DNA from: JAENVT01 sp039931555
Lineage (GTDB): Bacteria > Actinomycetota > Acidimicrobiia > Acidimicrobiales > Ilumatobacteraceae
Length of the DNA: 62,096 nucleotides
Reading direction: 5' to 3'
Assembly (NCBI GenBank): GCA_039931555.1
Contig: JBDTRP010000048.1
Coordinates: 1-62,096 of the forward strand
The position numbers and the translations under genes were made by a program. The number at the start of each line of letters is the position of its first letter. Positions within the stretch are counted from its first letter, which is position 1. The notes beneath the pieces were generated by a model. It was not told the origin of the DNA. It worked only from the letters and a program-made list of their open reading frames with translations, and ran no database searches. Of the stretch, positions 34,451 through 42,109 are shown in pieces.

Positions 34451-35415
34451 TGTCGGCACCGCTGCAGGGATGCGACCACCGTCGAGCGGTCGGCCAGCCT
34501 GCGCAGATGTACGCCTCCGGCCGCCGGGTCGGTCTCGCAGACCTCGATCACCCGACGATGGTTGTCGACCGAACGGCCCACATGGATGACGACGTCGATC
34601 GATCGCCGAACCTGATCGTGGATCGCGTCGAGCGGCCACCCGGGTACGGCTTGCAACACCAACGAGCACACTCGAGCGAGTGCATCGACGGTGCTGTTGG
34701 CGTGCACCGTCGACATCGACCCGTCGTGGCCGGTGTTCATGGCCTGCACGAGTTGTACCGCTTCGGCGCCGCGGACTTCGCCGACCACGAGCCGGTCGGG
34801 TCGAAGTCGCAGCGCCGTCCGCAGCAGGTGCGACAGCGTGATCTCACCGGTTCCCTCGGCGCTGGCCGTTCGTGTTTCTAGCCGCACGACGTGGGGGTGC
34901 GGCAGGCGGAGTTCGGCGATGTCTTCGAGCGTGATGATTCGTTCCGTCGGCGGGACCAGTGCGGCAAGGGCGTTCAGCAGTGTTGTCTTGCCCGACGATG
35001 TGGCCCCGCTGACCAACAGATTGCATCGCGACGCAACGATGGTCTGCAGCAGTCGAGAGACGTCGGGTGGGGCGAACGCAGCGAGAGGCAGTGGCCGCAA
35101 TGCGAAGCGGCGGATGGCCAGACACGGTCCATCGACAGCAATCGGGTCGAGAACTGCGCAGACGCGCGAGCCGTCGGGCAGACGAGCGTCGACCGTGGGA
35201 TTCGAGCGGTCGAGTCGTCTCCCGATCGGGCGCAGGATGTGTTCGATCGCGGTGGTCACCGCCGAGGCGCTCATCGTGGCCACGCGCACCAAACCTCCGG
35301 CACGCTCGACCCACACATCGCCGGTACCGTTGACGATCACCTCGTCGATCGCCGGGTCGGCGAGCCATCGCTCGAGGCCACCCAGCGGCGTTCGTTCGGC
35401 GATCACGTCGATCAT
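34447..35415 (-). CDS. tadA: Tad pilus ATPase TadA (CpaF)
   Basis: A 322-aa hexameric secretion ATPase that drives pilus assembly. Walker A is VSGATSSGKTTLLNALAAL, the Asp box is ITLEDIAELRLP, Walker B is RPDRLVVGEVRGAEAVQL and the His box is GHDGSMSTVHANS. It is shorter than typical TadA/CpaF (about 400-450 aa), lacking most of the extra N-terminal region. The start MIDVIAERTP overlaps the tadZ stop by 4 nt. Confidence 0.93.
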   Translation of the reverse strand: MIDVIAERTPLGGLERWLADPAIDEVIVNGTGDVWVERAGGLVRVATMSASAVTTAIEHILRPIGRRLDRSNPTVDARLPDGSRVCAVLDPIAVDGPCLAIRRFALRPLPLAAFAPPDVSRLLQTIVASRCNLLVSGATSSGKTTLLNALAALVPPTERIITLEDIAELRLPHPHVVRLETRTASAEGTGEITLSHLLRTALRLRPDRLVVGEVRGAEAVQLVQAMNTGHDGSMSTVHANSTVDALARVCSLVLQAVPGWPLDAIHDQVRRSIDVVIHVGRSVDNHRRVIEVCETDPAAGGVHLRRLADRSTVVASLQRCRQ

Positions 35416-36059
35416 GCCGCGCCCCGCAACGAGGCGACCAATGACCGCGGCAACCTGGCGATGAGCAGACCGGCGTCGACCGCACGGGCCACCGCTGGAT
35501 CGAGGTGCACCTCGGCAACGACCGGCGCACCGAGTGCATGTTCGACGTCGCTCGACGTCAACGCCCGGCCTGGTTCGTCGACCAGCACGATGCCCGTCGG
35601 GCGGAGGCTCGACTGCTGCGCCCTCCGTATCGCCATGAAGCACGGGCGAGTGACCAGCAGCGACTGCTCGGCGGCGTCGTGCAGCGCCTGTGGCGGGCGG
35701 CCGGTGCCGGCGTCGATGACCACGTTGCCCGACGCGCTCAGGGCGGTGGCGAGCCGAGGCCATTGATCGTCGGGTGTGTCGCCCAAACCGCGCGGGATCA
35801 GGCGAACCTCGTCGCGGACGGCCACCGCCAGCTGGGCGAGGTCGGGCGGCCGAGCAGTCGGCGAAGCGAGCCAGTCGGTCACACCGGGGCCGGCCGGTTC
35901 GTCCAGCCCGAGCGCCGTCGCGCAGTCGCCACCGAGATCGACGAGCGTGACGGCTTGCGAAGGTGGCCAGCCCAACGCCAGGGCACAGGCCACGACCGTG
36001 GTACCGCTGCCGCCCTTGGCGGCCCAACAAACAATCACGTGACTGCCCCCCGAATGCAT
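35412..36059 (-). CDS. tadZ: TadZ/CpaE-like (Ssd) MinD-type ATPase
   Basis: A 215-aa protein of the MinD/ParA superfamily with the deviant Walker A KGGSGTT (CWAAKGGSGTTVVACALAL). It occupies the first position of the tad operon, as Ssd (Rv3660c) does in mycobacteria, and would localise the Tad machine, often at a pole. Walker B-like LVDLGGD follows. The start may be the ATG at 36059 or a GTG seven codons later, which has GGGGGG upstream. No receiver domain is present. Confidence 0.82.
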   Translation of the reverse strand: MHSGGSHVIVCWAAKGGSGTTVVACALALGWPPSQAVTLVDLGGDCATALGLDEPAGPGVTDWLASPTARPPDLAQLAVAVRDEVRLIPRGLGDTPDDQWPRLATALSASGNVVIDAGTGRPPQALHDAAEQSLLVTRPCFMAIRRAQQSSLRPTGIVLVDEPGRALTSSDVEHALGAPVVAEVHLDPAVARAVDAGLLIARLPRSLVASLRGAA

Positions 36060-36133
36060 CGAGCGCTCTCAATTGGGGGAAGCCAAGGCGGAACCTATCG
36101 ACCGTGTTCGGGCATGCCAACACGCGCCCGAAC

Positions 36134-36162
36134 TTTCACCTGTACGTGTCGGGCGCTAACGT
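36134..36162 (+). promoter_or_regulatory. Candidate promoter of tRNA-Sec
   Basis: TTTCAC (36134-36139) is 17 nt from TAACGT (36157-36162). The -10 ends 7 nt before the first base of the mature tRNA, so transcription would start at or next to the tRNA 5' end. Confidence 0.4.
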
Positions 36163-36169
36163 CTACGAC

Positions 36170-36265
36170 GGAGGTGTCTGGGCACCTGGTGGGCTCCACC
36201 GCCTTCAAAGCGGCCGAGACGGGCGATCCCCGTCTGGCGGGTTCGATTCCCGTCCACCTCCGCCA
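36170..36265 (+). tRNA. selC: tRNA-Sec (anticodon TCA)
   Basis: A 96-nt tRNA with an encoded CCA. The acceptor stem GGAGGTG pairs with CACCTCC (G discriminator), the anticodon loop is CTTCAAA (anticodon TCA), the variable arm is long (CCGAGACGGGCGATCCCCGTCTGG), and the T arm is GCGGG-TTCGATT-CCCGT. TCA with a long extra arm and GG-start acceptor marks selenocysteine tRNA, not a tRNA-Ser or suppressor. No selA, selB, selD or selenoprotein gene was seen in the window. Confidence 0.94.
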
Positions 36266-36276
36266 AACTCTTGGTT

Positions 36277-36315
36277 GGGCGCGATTCCGGTACGGCCAGT
36301 ACCGAAATCGATCCC
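36277..36315. repeat. 39-nt palindrome, copy A (doublet 1)
   Basis: Arms GGGCGCGATTCCGGTAC and GTACCGAAATCGATCCC around a short centre, framed by GGTT. First member of a doublet with copy B, 52 nt later. It begins 11 nt after tRNA-Sec. Confidence 0.8.
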
Positions 36316-36328
36316 GTTGAGCCTGGTC

Positions 36329-36367
36329 GGGCGCAATGTGAGTAAGGGCAGTACCGAAATCGCGCCC
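36329..36367. repeat. 39-nt palindrome, copy B (doublet 1)
   Basis: Right arm GTACCGAAATCGCGCCC is the best match to the family; the left arm (GGGCGCAATGTGAGTAAG) has diverged. It lies 4 nt past the stop of the minus-strand phosphohistidine-domain gene and may serve as terminator for both converging transcripts. Confidence 0.78.
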
Positions 36368-36371
36368 AACC

Positions 36372-38105
36372 TCAGTGGATGGTGACCGTGCCGGCGTTGC
36401 CGTCGACGGTGACCATGGCACCGTCGGGAATGATCTCCGTGGCGTCGGCGACGGAGGCCACGCAAGGGATTCCGAGTTCGCGCGACACGATCATCGCGTG
36501 GCTGCCCATGGCGCCGACGTTGACCACGACGGCCGCGGCGGGTACGAACAACGGCACCCACGACGGGTCGGTCTGCGGGGCGATCAACACATCGCCGGGC
36601 TCGAGCCCTTCGGGGTCGGCGGCGTCGAGCACGATGCGGGCGCGCCCAGTGGCGACGCCGCCCGAGCCGGCCGCGCCGCGCAGCACCGCGCCGGACGCCG
36701 CCTTGGCAAGGTGCTTGTCGCTGCGGCGCGTCATCTCGCTGAGGAGGGGAACGCGACCGTTGACGACGAAGACCGGCTCGTAGTCGAACAGCGTCTGGTA
36801 CTGCGCCCATCGCTGGGCGACGACCGGCTTGAACGGGGCCGGGTCGAACCGGATCTGGTCGAGCTCGGCATCGGTCAGCATGAAGATCTGTTCGACTTCG
36901 GCGATGACGCCAGCCGCGACGAGCCGCCGACCGAATTCGCGCAGTGCCATGCGCATCTCGTTGATCACGCGTACGGCGTTGGTCTTGGCCCGCTCGCGGC
37001 CGGCCAGGAAGATGTGCGCGGACTGCAGCCCGGCTTCGAACATGGCTGCCGTCTCGGCGTCTCCGGCGATCTTCGGCCGCACCTCGGCAAGGATGCGATC
37101 GCGCTCGATGACCGATGTCGTATGTCGCGCGACCGGTGAGAGCGATTCGTCCGACTTGCGCATGAGGTTGATCGCAGCGAGCGCGATGCGCGGGCTCACC
37201 TCCCACGACGCCGAGCGCAGGTCGTACTCGTTCTGCGCCCGCGAGCCATGATCGAACAAGAACTGATCGAACTCGGCGAGGAACGCGGCCGCTGCCGGGT
37301 CGTCGGATGTGCGCAGGAGATCGAGCACGTCGTCGGTGCCGGCCTCGAAGGCCGCGTCGACGACAGCGAAGCTGCGAGCGCTTCGACCAAGCCCCCACAT
37401 TGCGTGCGACGGTGCCGCCGAGTCGACGTCGATCCCGGCGAGCAAGCGGATCGACAACGTGGCGTCGCCCAAGCCCTCGCAGATCGCCGCGACCGCACCT
37501 GTGCCGAGTGGCGAGAGCGACGAGATGCGCATCGCGTTCTCGAACGTCTGCTGCACGTACGGCACCATCGACCGGGCCCTGGCGATCAGCGCCGCGTCAG
37601 TGAGCTTGCTCAGGTCTGGGCGGTGCTCGCGCAGGCTCTGGGCGAGGGCCTTGTCGGCATCGAGCTCGGGAAGCGAATCGGTCGACATCGCCCATCCCAT
37701 CGACGCCCCGAGCCGGGCCTCGTGCGCCGGTGACTCGTGCCACGGCTGCTGCTCGTAGGGCGGGACCTCGTCGCGCTCGTCGAAGAACGCCTTGTCGATC
37801 ATCTCCGGCGACGCACCGGGCATGCGGGCACCGAGCACGCGGGTCATCGACAGTGGGTTGTACGGGTACCCACCGAACACCTTGAACAGCTCGGGCATCT
37901 CGGGGTCGACGAACTCGCCGTAGTCGAGCGCGCCGATCGAGATGTAACCGTCGCGCAACCCTCTGCACATGCCTTGGCGCAGCACCAGGCTCTGGGCAAG
38001 CGGGCTGAACGGCTCGGGGAAGACGTCGGCCGCGTTGCCCCGCGTCCACGCCGGGAATCGATCTTCGAGCAGCGAGTCCCCGAACCATGTGCTCTCGTTG
38101 CTCAC
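36372..38105 (-). CDS. PEP-utilising-type phosphohistidine-domain enzyme
   Basis: A 577-aa protein related to the C-terminal two thirds of PEP synthase/rifampicin phosphotransferase. The swivelling domain near the C-terminus has the phosphohistidine motif AMGSHAMIVSRELGIPCVAS after GVATGRARIVLDAADPEGLE and LIAPQTDPSWVPLFV. The N-terminal ATP-grasp (PPDK_N) domain is missing, and the first 400 residues are a helical region found in the substrate-side part of these enzymes. So it must take phosphate from a separate ATP-binding subunit, as in phenylphosphate synthase, or act otherwise. First-position partner genes upstream (same strand, 4-nt overlap) are two hotdog dehydratases and an ABM protein. 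Confidence 0.82.
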   Translation of the reverse strand: MSNESTWFGDSLLEDRFPAWTRGNAADVFPEPFSPLAQSLVLRQGMCRGLRDGYISIGALDYGEFVDPEMPELFKVFGGYPYNPLSMTRVLGARMPGASPEMIDKAFFDERDEVPPYEQQPWHESPAHEARLGASMGWAMSTDSLPELDADKALAQSLREHRPDLSKLTDAALIARARSMVPYVQQTFENAMRISSLSPLGTGAVAAICEGLGDATLSIRLLAGIDVDSAAPSHAMWGLGRSARSFAVVDAAFEAGTDDVLDLLRTSDDPAAAAFLAEFDQFLFDHGSRAQNEYDLRSASWEVSPRIALAAINLMRKSDESLSPVARHTTSVIERDRILAEVRPKIAGDAETAAMFEAGLQSAHIFLAGRERAKTNAVRVINEMRMALREFGRRLVAAGVIAEVEQIFMLTDAELDQIRFDPAPFKPVVAQRWAQYQTLFDYEPVFVVNGRVPLLSEMTRRSDKHLAKAASGAVLRGAAGSGGVATGRARIVLDAADPEGLEPGDVLIAPQTDPSWVPLFVPAAAVVVNVGAMGSHAMIVSRELGIPCVASVADATEIIPDGAMVTVDGNAGTVTIH

Positions 38106-38539
38106 GAATGATCTCCTTCGGCCGCGCTGTCACGGAACGATGCCACCTCGGCGGTTCCGCTGACGACCTGGTCGGGTCCGCACTCGAGCCACACCGAGCA
38201 CGTCGCCGTCCAACCCGAGTCCGTCGCCGTCACGGCTTCGACGACGCCATGCGCTTCGACGGCGTCGCCATCGAGCACCCGACCGTGGAACCCGACGGTG
38301 AGACGACGGATCGCATCGTCGCCGGCCCACGACATCAACATGTTGGCGATGTATCCGAGGTTGAGTGGGCCCTGGTTGACCGTGCGCCCACCGAGCCCCA
38401 ACGCAGCCGTGGCCTGGCGGTCCCAGTGGATCGGGTACGGGTCGCGCAGGATTGCTGCCATCGTCTTCATCCGCTGTGCATCGACAGATGCGATGCGCAG
38501 CGGCGGGATCCGGTCGCCGACCCGCGGTGCCGTGGTCAT
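38102..38539 (-). CDS. MaoC-like hotdog dehydratase half
   Basis: A 145-aa MaoC-type hotdog protein: RDPYPIHWDRQATAALGLGG has the D/N-x-x-x-x-H hydratase 2 pattern (Asp and His of the catalytic dyad), followed by RTVNQGPLNLGYIANMLMSW. Likely hydrates an enoyl-CoA or dehydrates a 3-hydroxyacyl-CoA together with the partner encoded just upstream. The ATG overlaps the partner stop (ATGA) and its own stop overlaps the next gene by 4 nt. Confidence 0.83.
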   Translation of the reverse strand: MTTAPRVGDRIPPLRIASVDAQRMKTMAAILRDPYPIHWDRQATAALGLGGRTVNQGPLNLGYIANMLMSWAGDDAIRRLTVGFHGRVLDGDAVEAHGVVEAVTATDSGWTATCSVWLECGPDQVVSGTAEVASFRDSAAEGDHS

Positions 38540-38970
38540 CGCAGGAAGCGCCATCGATTGGTGACACGAGCCGCGAGCTCGCCCCCCGGCTCGCGCAACT
38601 CGATCGAGAACGCGATGTCGTCATGCACCGCATCGCCACCTTCGCCGCGGGTTCGCTCGGCGCTGATCACCGCACCGTCGATGCGGTACGGGCTGCTCTC
38701 GCGGAGCGGACGCAGGTACTCCCAGTCGTATCCGAGCAGGGTGACCGACCCGGCCCGACCGTCGCCACCTCCGAGCTCGAACAGCTCGCCGATCGATGTG
38801 CCGGCGCCCTGGATCGGAACGTGGAAGAGCACCATCGGGTGAGCCAGATCGGTCGACATCGGCGGGCGCTCGGTGCAGTCGGTCAGCAACGCGTTCTCCC
38901 AGTGAGCGACGGTGTACTCGCCGCCGGGAAACCGCACTCCGACCAGCGCGGCGAGCTCGGCGTCGGTCAT
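38536..38970 (-). CDS. FAS1-type dehydratase (MaoC N-terminal) half
   Basis: A 144-aa hotdog protein of the MaoC_dehydrat_N type: LLTDCTERPPMSTDLAHPMV and GYDWEYLRPLRESSPYRID, then a conserved end VTNRWRFLR. This family pairs with an R-hydratase half to form a heterodimeric enoyl-CoA hydratase (as in HadAB or ChsH1/ChsH2-like steroid side-chain enzymes). ATGA overlap with the ABM gene and with the MaoC half ensures equal expression. Confidence 0.82.
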   Translation of the reverse strand: MTDAELAALVGVRFPGGEYTVAHWENALLTDCTERPPMSTDLAHPMVLFHVPIQGAGTSIGELFELGGGDGRAGSVTLLGYDWEYLRPLRESSPYRIDGAVISAERTRGEGGDAVHDDIAFSIELREPGGELAARVTNRWRFLR

Positions 38971-39404
38971 GTCGTCGCGCCCCACCACGTTGCCGCATCG
39001 AGCGGGTAGCGCTCGCGGTAGTGCTCGCGGCGAGCGTCCAGTAGGGCATCGTCGACCGATCCGAGCGCGGTCGGTTCGGTCGAAGCGTCGGCGCGATCGA
39101 TCGGGGAGAGTTCCGAACAACCGGGCACGGGATCGACGCGCTCCAGGCGAATGGTGGTGATCATGTCCTTCATCGCGCCGGCGAGAACGAAATGGTGCTG
39201 GCTGGCCTGGTGTCCGATGAAGGCGTCGTAGTCATCGAACGCCAGCGTTGCCTGGTAGCAACCCGGTTCGGACATGCGGGTGTACTCGTAGCGTCGGATC
39301 CCTGGCTCGCGTGCGAGGGTCGCTGCGGCGAGCTGTCGAGCCGCCTGTTCGAACATCGCCTCGCGACCCGCAGCGACGCTGATGTGGGCGAGCACGACGA
39401 CCAT
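38967..39404 (-). CDS. ABM/EthD-like monooxygenase-fold protein
   Basis: A 145-aa protein whose first 95 residues form a dimeric alpha-beta barrel (MVVVLAHISVAAGREAMFEQ, GIRRYEYTRMSEPGCYQATL, FDDYDAFIGHQASQHHFVLA) like antibiotic-biosynthesis monooxygenases. The C-terminal 45 residues (SELSPIDRADASTEPTALGS to WWGATT) are an extra tail of unknown fold. First gene of the operon; its ATG is 7 nt after TAGTTT and only 34 nt from the divergent P450 start. Confidence 0.78.
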   Translation of the reverse strand: MVVVLAHISVAAGREAMFEQAARQLAAATLAREPGIRRYEYTRMSEPGCYQATLAFDDYDAFIGHQASQHHFVLAGAMKDMITTIRLERVDPVPGCSELSPIDRADASTEPTALGSVDDALLDARREHYRERYPLDAATWWGATT

Positions 39405-39438
39405 CCCGCAGAAACTAGCCGACTGGTATGTTCTTGGG
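39405..39438. promoter_or_regulatory. 34-bp divergent promoter region with two leaderless -10 boxes
   Basis: TATGTT on the plus strand (39427-39432, extended by TGG) ends 6 nt before the P450 ATG. TAGTTT on the minus strand (39412-39417) ends 7 nt before the ABM-gene ATG. Between and across them lies the imperfect palindrome AAACTAG-CCGA-CTGGTAT (39412-39429), a candidate operator for the TetR gene at the end of the P450 operon. Confidence 0.55.
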
Positions 39439-40686
39439 ATGCACGTCGACCTGTTCAGTGACGAGACGCAGGAGGACTGGTACCCGACGTATCAACACCT
39501 GCGCGACGAGCAGCCGGTGTACCTCGTGCCAGGGACCAACGACTACGTGATCAGCCGCTACGACGACATCATGCACGTTTTGCGGCACCAGAAGACGTTC
39601 CCGACCGGCGCCAGCAAACGCCGCTCGCCTGCCGCACAGCAGGTGTACGACCGGGGTGGATGGCAGCGGATGACCCCGCTCGGCACCAACCCCCCGATCC
39701 ACCGCCACTATCGCGCCCTCGTCGATGGCTACCTCGGCGGTGACGGCCTCGATCACTGGCGCCCGTTCATCGAGCACTCGATCGACGGATTGTTCTCCGA
39801 GTTCGAGGGCGACGGTCACGTCGAATGGATCGCGCAGTACGCGTCGAAGCTGCCATCTCGCGTGATCACCCACATGCTGGGGCTGCCGCTCGACGACCTC
39901 GACCGCCTCCGGGCCTGGAGCTCGGCGTGGGTGTTGCCGTTCATCCGCAAGCTCGCGCCCGACGAAGACGTGTGGGTCGCCGAGCAGGTCGTCGAGTTCT
40001 ATGACTACCTGACGGCGGCAATTGCCGACAAGCGGTCGAACCCGGGCGACGACATCATCACCTCGCTCGCACAGGCCACGTTCGCCGGTCAACGGCCGCT
40101 GACGGATCAGGAGATCATCACCATCGTCGACCACCTGTTCATCGGTGGTAACGAGACCACGACGTTCGCGATGGCATCGGGTCTGTGGATCCTGCTGCGC
40201 GAGGCCGGCTTGTACGACCATCTCGCCCGTGACCGTGAGCGGATCCCCGACTTCGTCGAGGAAGTGCTGCGCATCGAATCCCCGACGCAGGGTCTGTGGC
40301 GCGCCGTTGCCGAGGATGCCGTGATCGATGGTGTCGCGATCCCGGCTGGGTCGACGGTGCATCTGCGCTACGCCAGCGCCAACCGCGACGAGCGGGTCTT
40401 CGCCTGCCCGGCCGATGTCGACCTCGATCGACCGAACTCGCGTCGTCACATGGCGTTCTCGCTCGGCGAACACCACTGCCCCGGCGCCGGGTTGACCCGG
40501 CTCGAACAGGCCCTGACGTTCGAGGCCATCTTCGATCGCCTGCCCAACACTCGGCTGGGTGTGCACAACGACTTCACGCACGTGCCGATGTTCGCCATGC
40601 GATCGTTGCGCGAGTTGCACATCGAGTTCGACCCGGGGCCCCAGCCGTTTTTGGCCGCGCCAGCGATCACGCAAGGAGCAACATGA
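39439..40686 (+). CDS. Cytochrome P450
   Basis: A 415-aa soluble haem monooxygenase. The haem loop FSLGEHHCPGAGLTR puts the Cys ligand at residue 347; the I-helix is LFIGGNETTTFAMASGL with the conserved acid/Thr pair replaced by Glu-Thr-Thr; the K-helix ExxR is EEVLRIESPTQG. Substrate unknown; similar actinobacterial P450s oxidise terpenoids, steroids or aromatic compounds. It heads the P450-SDR-TetR operon, with a leaderless ATG. No ferredoxin gene is adjacent, so electrons must come from elsewhere. Confidence 0.94.
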   Translation: MHVDLFSDETQEDWYPTYQHLRDEQPVYLVPGTNDYVISRYDDIMHVLRHQKTFPTGASKRRSPAAQQVYDRGGWQRMTPLGTNPPIHRHYRALVDGYLGGDGLDHWRPFIEHSIDGLFSEFEGDGHVEWIAQYASKLPSRVITHMLGLPLDDLDRLRAWSSAWVLPFIRKLAPDEDVWVAEQVVEFYDYLTAAIADKRSNPGDDIITSLAQATFAGQRPLTDQEIITIVDHLFIGGNETTTFAMASGLWILLREAGLYDHLARDRERIPDFVEEVLRIESPTQGLWRAVAEDAVIDGVAIPAGSTVHLRYASANRDERVFACPADVDLDRPNSRRHMAFSLGEHHCPGAGLTRLEQALTFEAIFDRLPNTRLGVHNDFTHVPMFAMRSLRELHIEFDPGPQPFLAAPAITQGAT

Positions 40687-41474
40687 CGATCCTCGACCGA
40701 CTACGAATGGACGGCCGCGTCGCGGTCGTCACCGGCGGCGGCCAAGGCATCGGGCGGGCGATCGCCGTTGGACTGGCATCGTGCGGATGCGATGTCGTGG
40801 TCAACGCCCGGCGACTCGATGACCTCGCCCAGACTGCGGCTCTGATCGAGTCATTCGGTCGCCGTGCTGTGATCGTCGACGGCGACGTCCGCGATCTCTC
40901 GGAGGCGATCGCTGATCGCACGATCGAGGAACTCGGCCGTCTCGATGTATGGGTGAACAACGTCGGCGGATCGGACGACAAGACGACACTTCCGTTGATC
41001 GAGACTCCCGACGACGTGTTCCGCTCGCAGCTCGAGCTCAACCTGACCACGGCGTTCCAGGGGTGCAAGGCGGCTGCCAAGCGAATGCGCGATGGCGGCT
41101 CGATCGTCAACATCTCGTCGGGTGCCGGTACCCGCGGGTCGCCGTTCACCGGGCCGTACGCCGCTGCCAAAGCGGGGATGAACAACCTCACCCAGACGTT
41201 GGCGTTGGAGCTCGCACCGCGCATCCGTGTGAACGCGGTGGCCCCCGGCCCGGTCGCGACCGAGGCGTTCCTGGAGATTCTGAACGTCGGTGACCAACTC
41301 GATCAACTGGCAGCAACCATTCCCCTCGGGCGCCTCGGGACGCCCGACGACATCGCCGACGCGGTCGTCTTCCTGGCGTCGGACGCGGCGAGTTGGATCA
41401 CCGGCCAGTTGCTGCTCGTCGCCGGAGGCCGAACGGAGCGGTCGTATCAGTACCGCCCGAAGGACGATACGTGA
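40683..41474 (+). CDS. Short-chain dehydrogenase/reductase
   Basis: A 263-aa classical SDR. The cofactor loop is VTGGGQGIGRAIAVGLASCG, the NNVGG motif follows beta 4, and the catalytic residues are Ser in VNISSGAG and Tyr/Lys in GPYAAAKAG. The C-terminus GQLLLVAGGRTERSYQY differs from standard FabG. It would oxidise a hydroxyl formed by the P450 or reduce a keto group. The ATG overlaps the P450 stop by 4 nt. Confidence 0.92.
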   Translation: MTILDRLRMDGRVAVVTGGGQGIGRAIAVGLASCGCDVVVNARRLDDLAQTAALIESFGRRAVIVDGDVRDLSEAIADRTIEELGRLDVWVNNVGGSDDKTTLPLIETPDDVFRSQLELNLTTAFQGCKAAAKRMRDGGSIVNISSGAGTRGSPFTGPYAAAKAGMNNLTQTLALELAPRIRVNAVAPGPVATEAFLEILNVGDQLDQLAATIPLGRLGTPDDIADAVVFLASDAASWITGQLLLVAGGRTERSYQYRPKDDT

Positions 41475-42109
41475 CCGATGTGGCGCCTGCGACTGCGCCG
41501 GCGCGGATCGGGCGCCCACCCGACACCGACCCCGCCGCAACGCGGCGACGGATCGTCGATGCCGCGCGACACGAGTTCGCCCGGCGCGGCTATGTGGCCG
41601 CCACGAATCGAACGATCGCGGCGCAAGCGGCGGTGACCACCGGCGCGGTGTATCACCACTACAACTCCAAGGCCGAGTTGTACCGCGCCGTGCACGCCGA
41701 CGCACATGATCGCGTGTATGCGCGATTCGCGGATTCCGCTCGCGGGCTGACGTCGTTCATCGAGATGTTCGACGGGGTGCTCGACGTCGCTGCGGAGATC
41801 AACGAGAACGACCCGAGCCTCGCGGCGTTCATCGGGGCCGCACGAGTCGATCGGCGCCGGCACCGGGAACTGACGGCTGTCATCCCTGACGATCGGCTCC
41901 GCCGCCGGGCCTTCTCCGATGGCTTGATCAAGGTCGGCATCGCGACGGGTGAGATCTCCGAGCCCTGCCACGAGGAGGTCGCGGCGTTCGTGGACGTCGT
42001 GTTCGTCGGGCTCAACGACGCCGTCTCCGACGACCTGCGCCAGCAGCGCAGGGCGATCGCGTCGATCAAATCGGCGATGCGAGGCCTGCTCACGAGGCGT
42101 GCGGTGTAG
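41471..42109 (+). CDS. TetR-family regulator
   Basis: A 212-aa repressor. The helix-turn-helix is RRRIVDAARHEFARRGYVAA, TNRTIAAQAAVTTGAVYHHY, NSKAELYRAV, the standard TetR pattern. The ligand domain (about 80-212) is not informative. The GTG overlaps the SDR stop (GTGA). It probably controls its own operon and the divergent one through the 34-bp region upstream of the P450 gene; a 12-bp terminator hairpin lies 79 nt after its stop. Confidence 0.88.
   Translation: MTDVAPATAPARIGRPPDTDPAATRRRIVDAARHEFARRGYVAATNRTIAAQAAVTTGAVYHHYNSKAELYRAVHADAHDRVYARFADSARGLTSFIEMFDGVLDVAAEINENDPSLAAFIGAARVDRRRHRELTAVIPDDRLRRRAFSDGLIKVGIATGEISEPCHEEVAAFVDVVFVGLNDAVSDDLRQQRRAIASIKSAMRGLLTRRAV

Noticed and set aside
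36170..36265. Reading this tRNA as tRNA-Ser or a nonsense suppressor
   Set aside because: The long variable arm would suit Ser, but the TCA anticodon and GGAGGTG acceptor fit tRNA-Sec.
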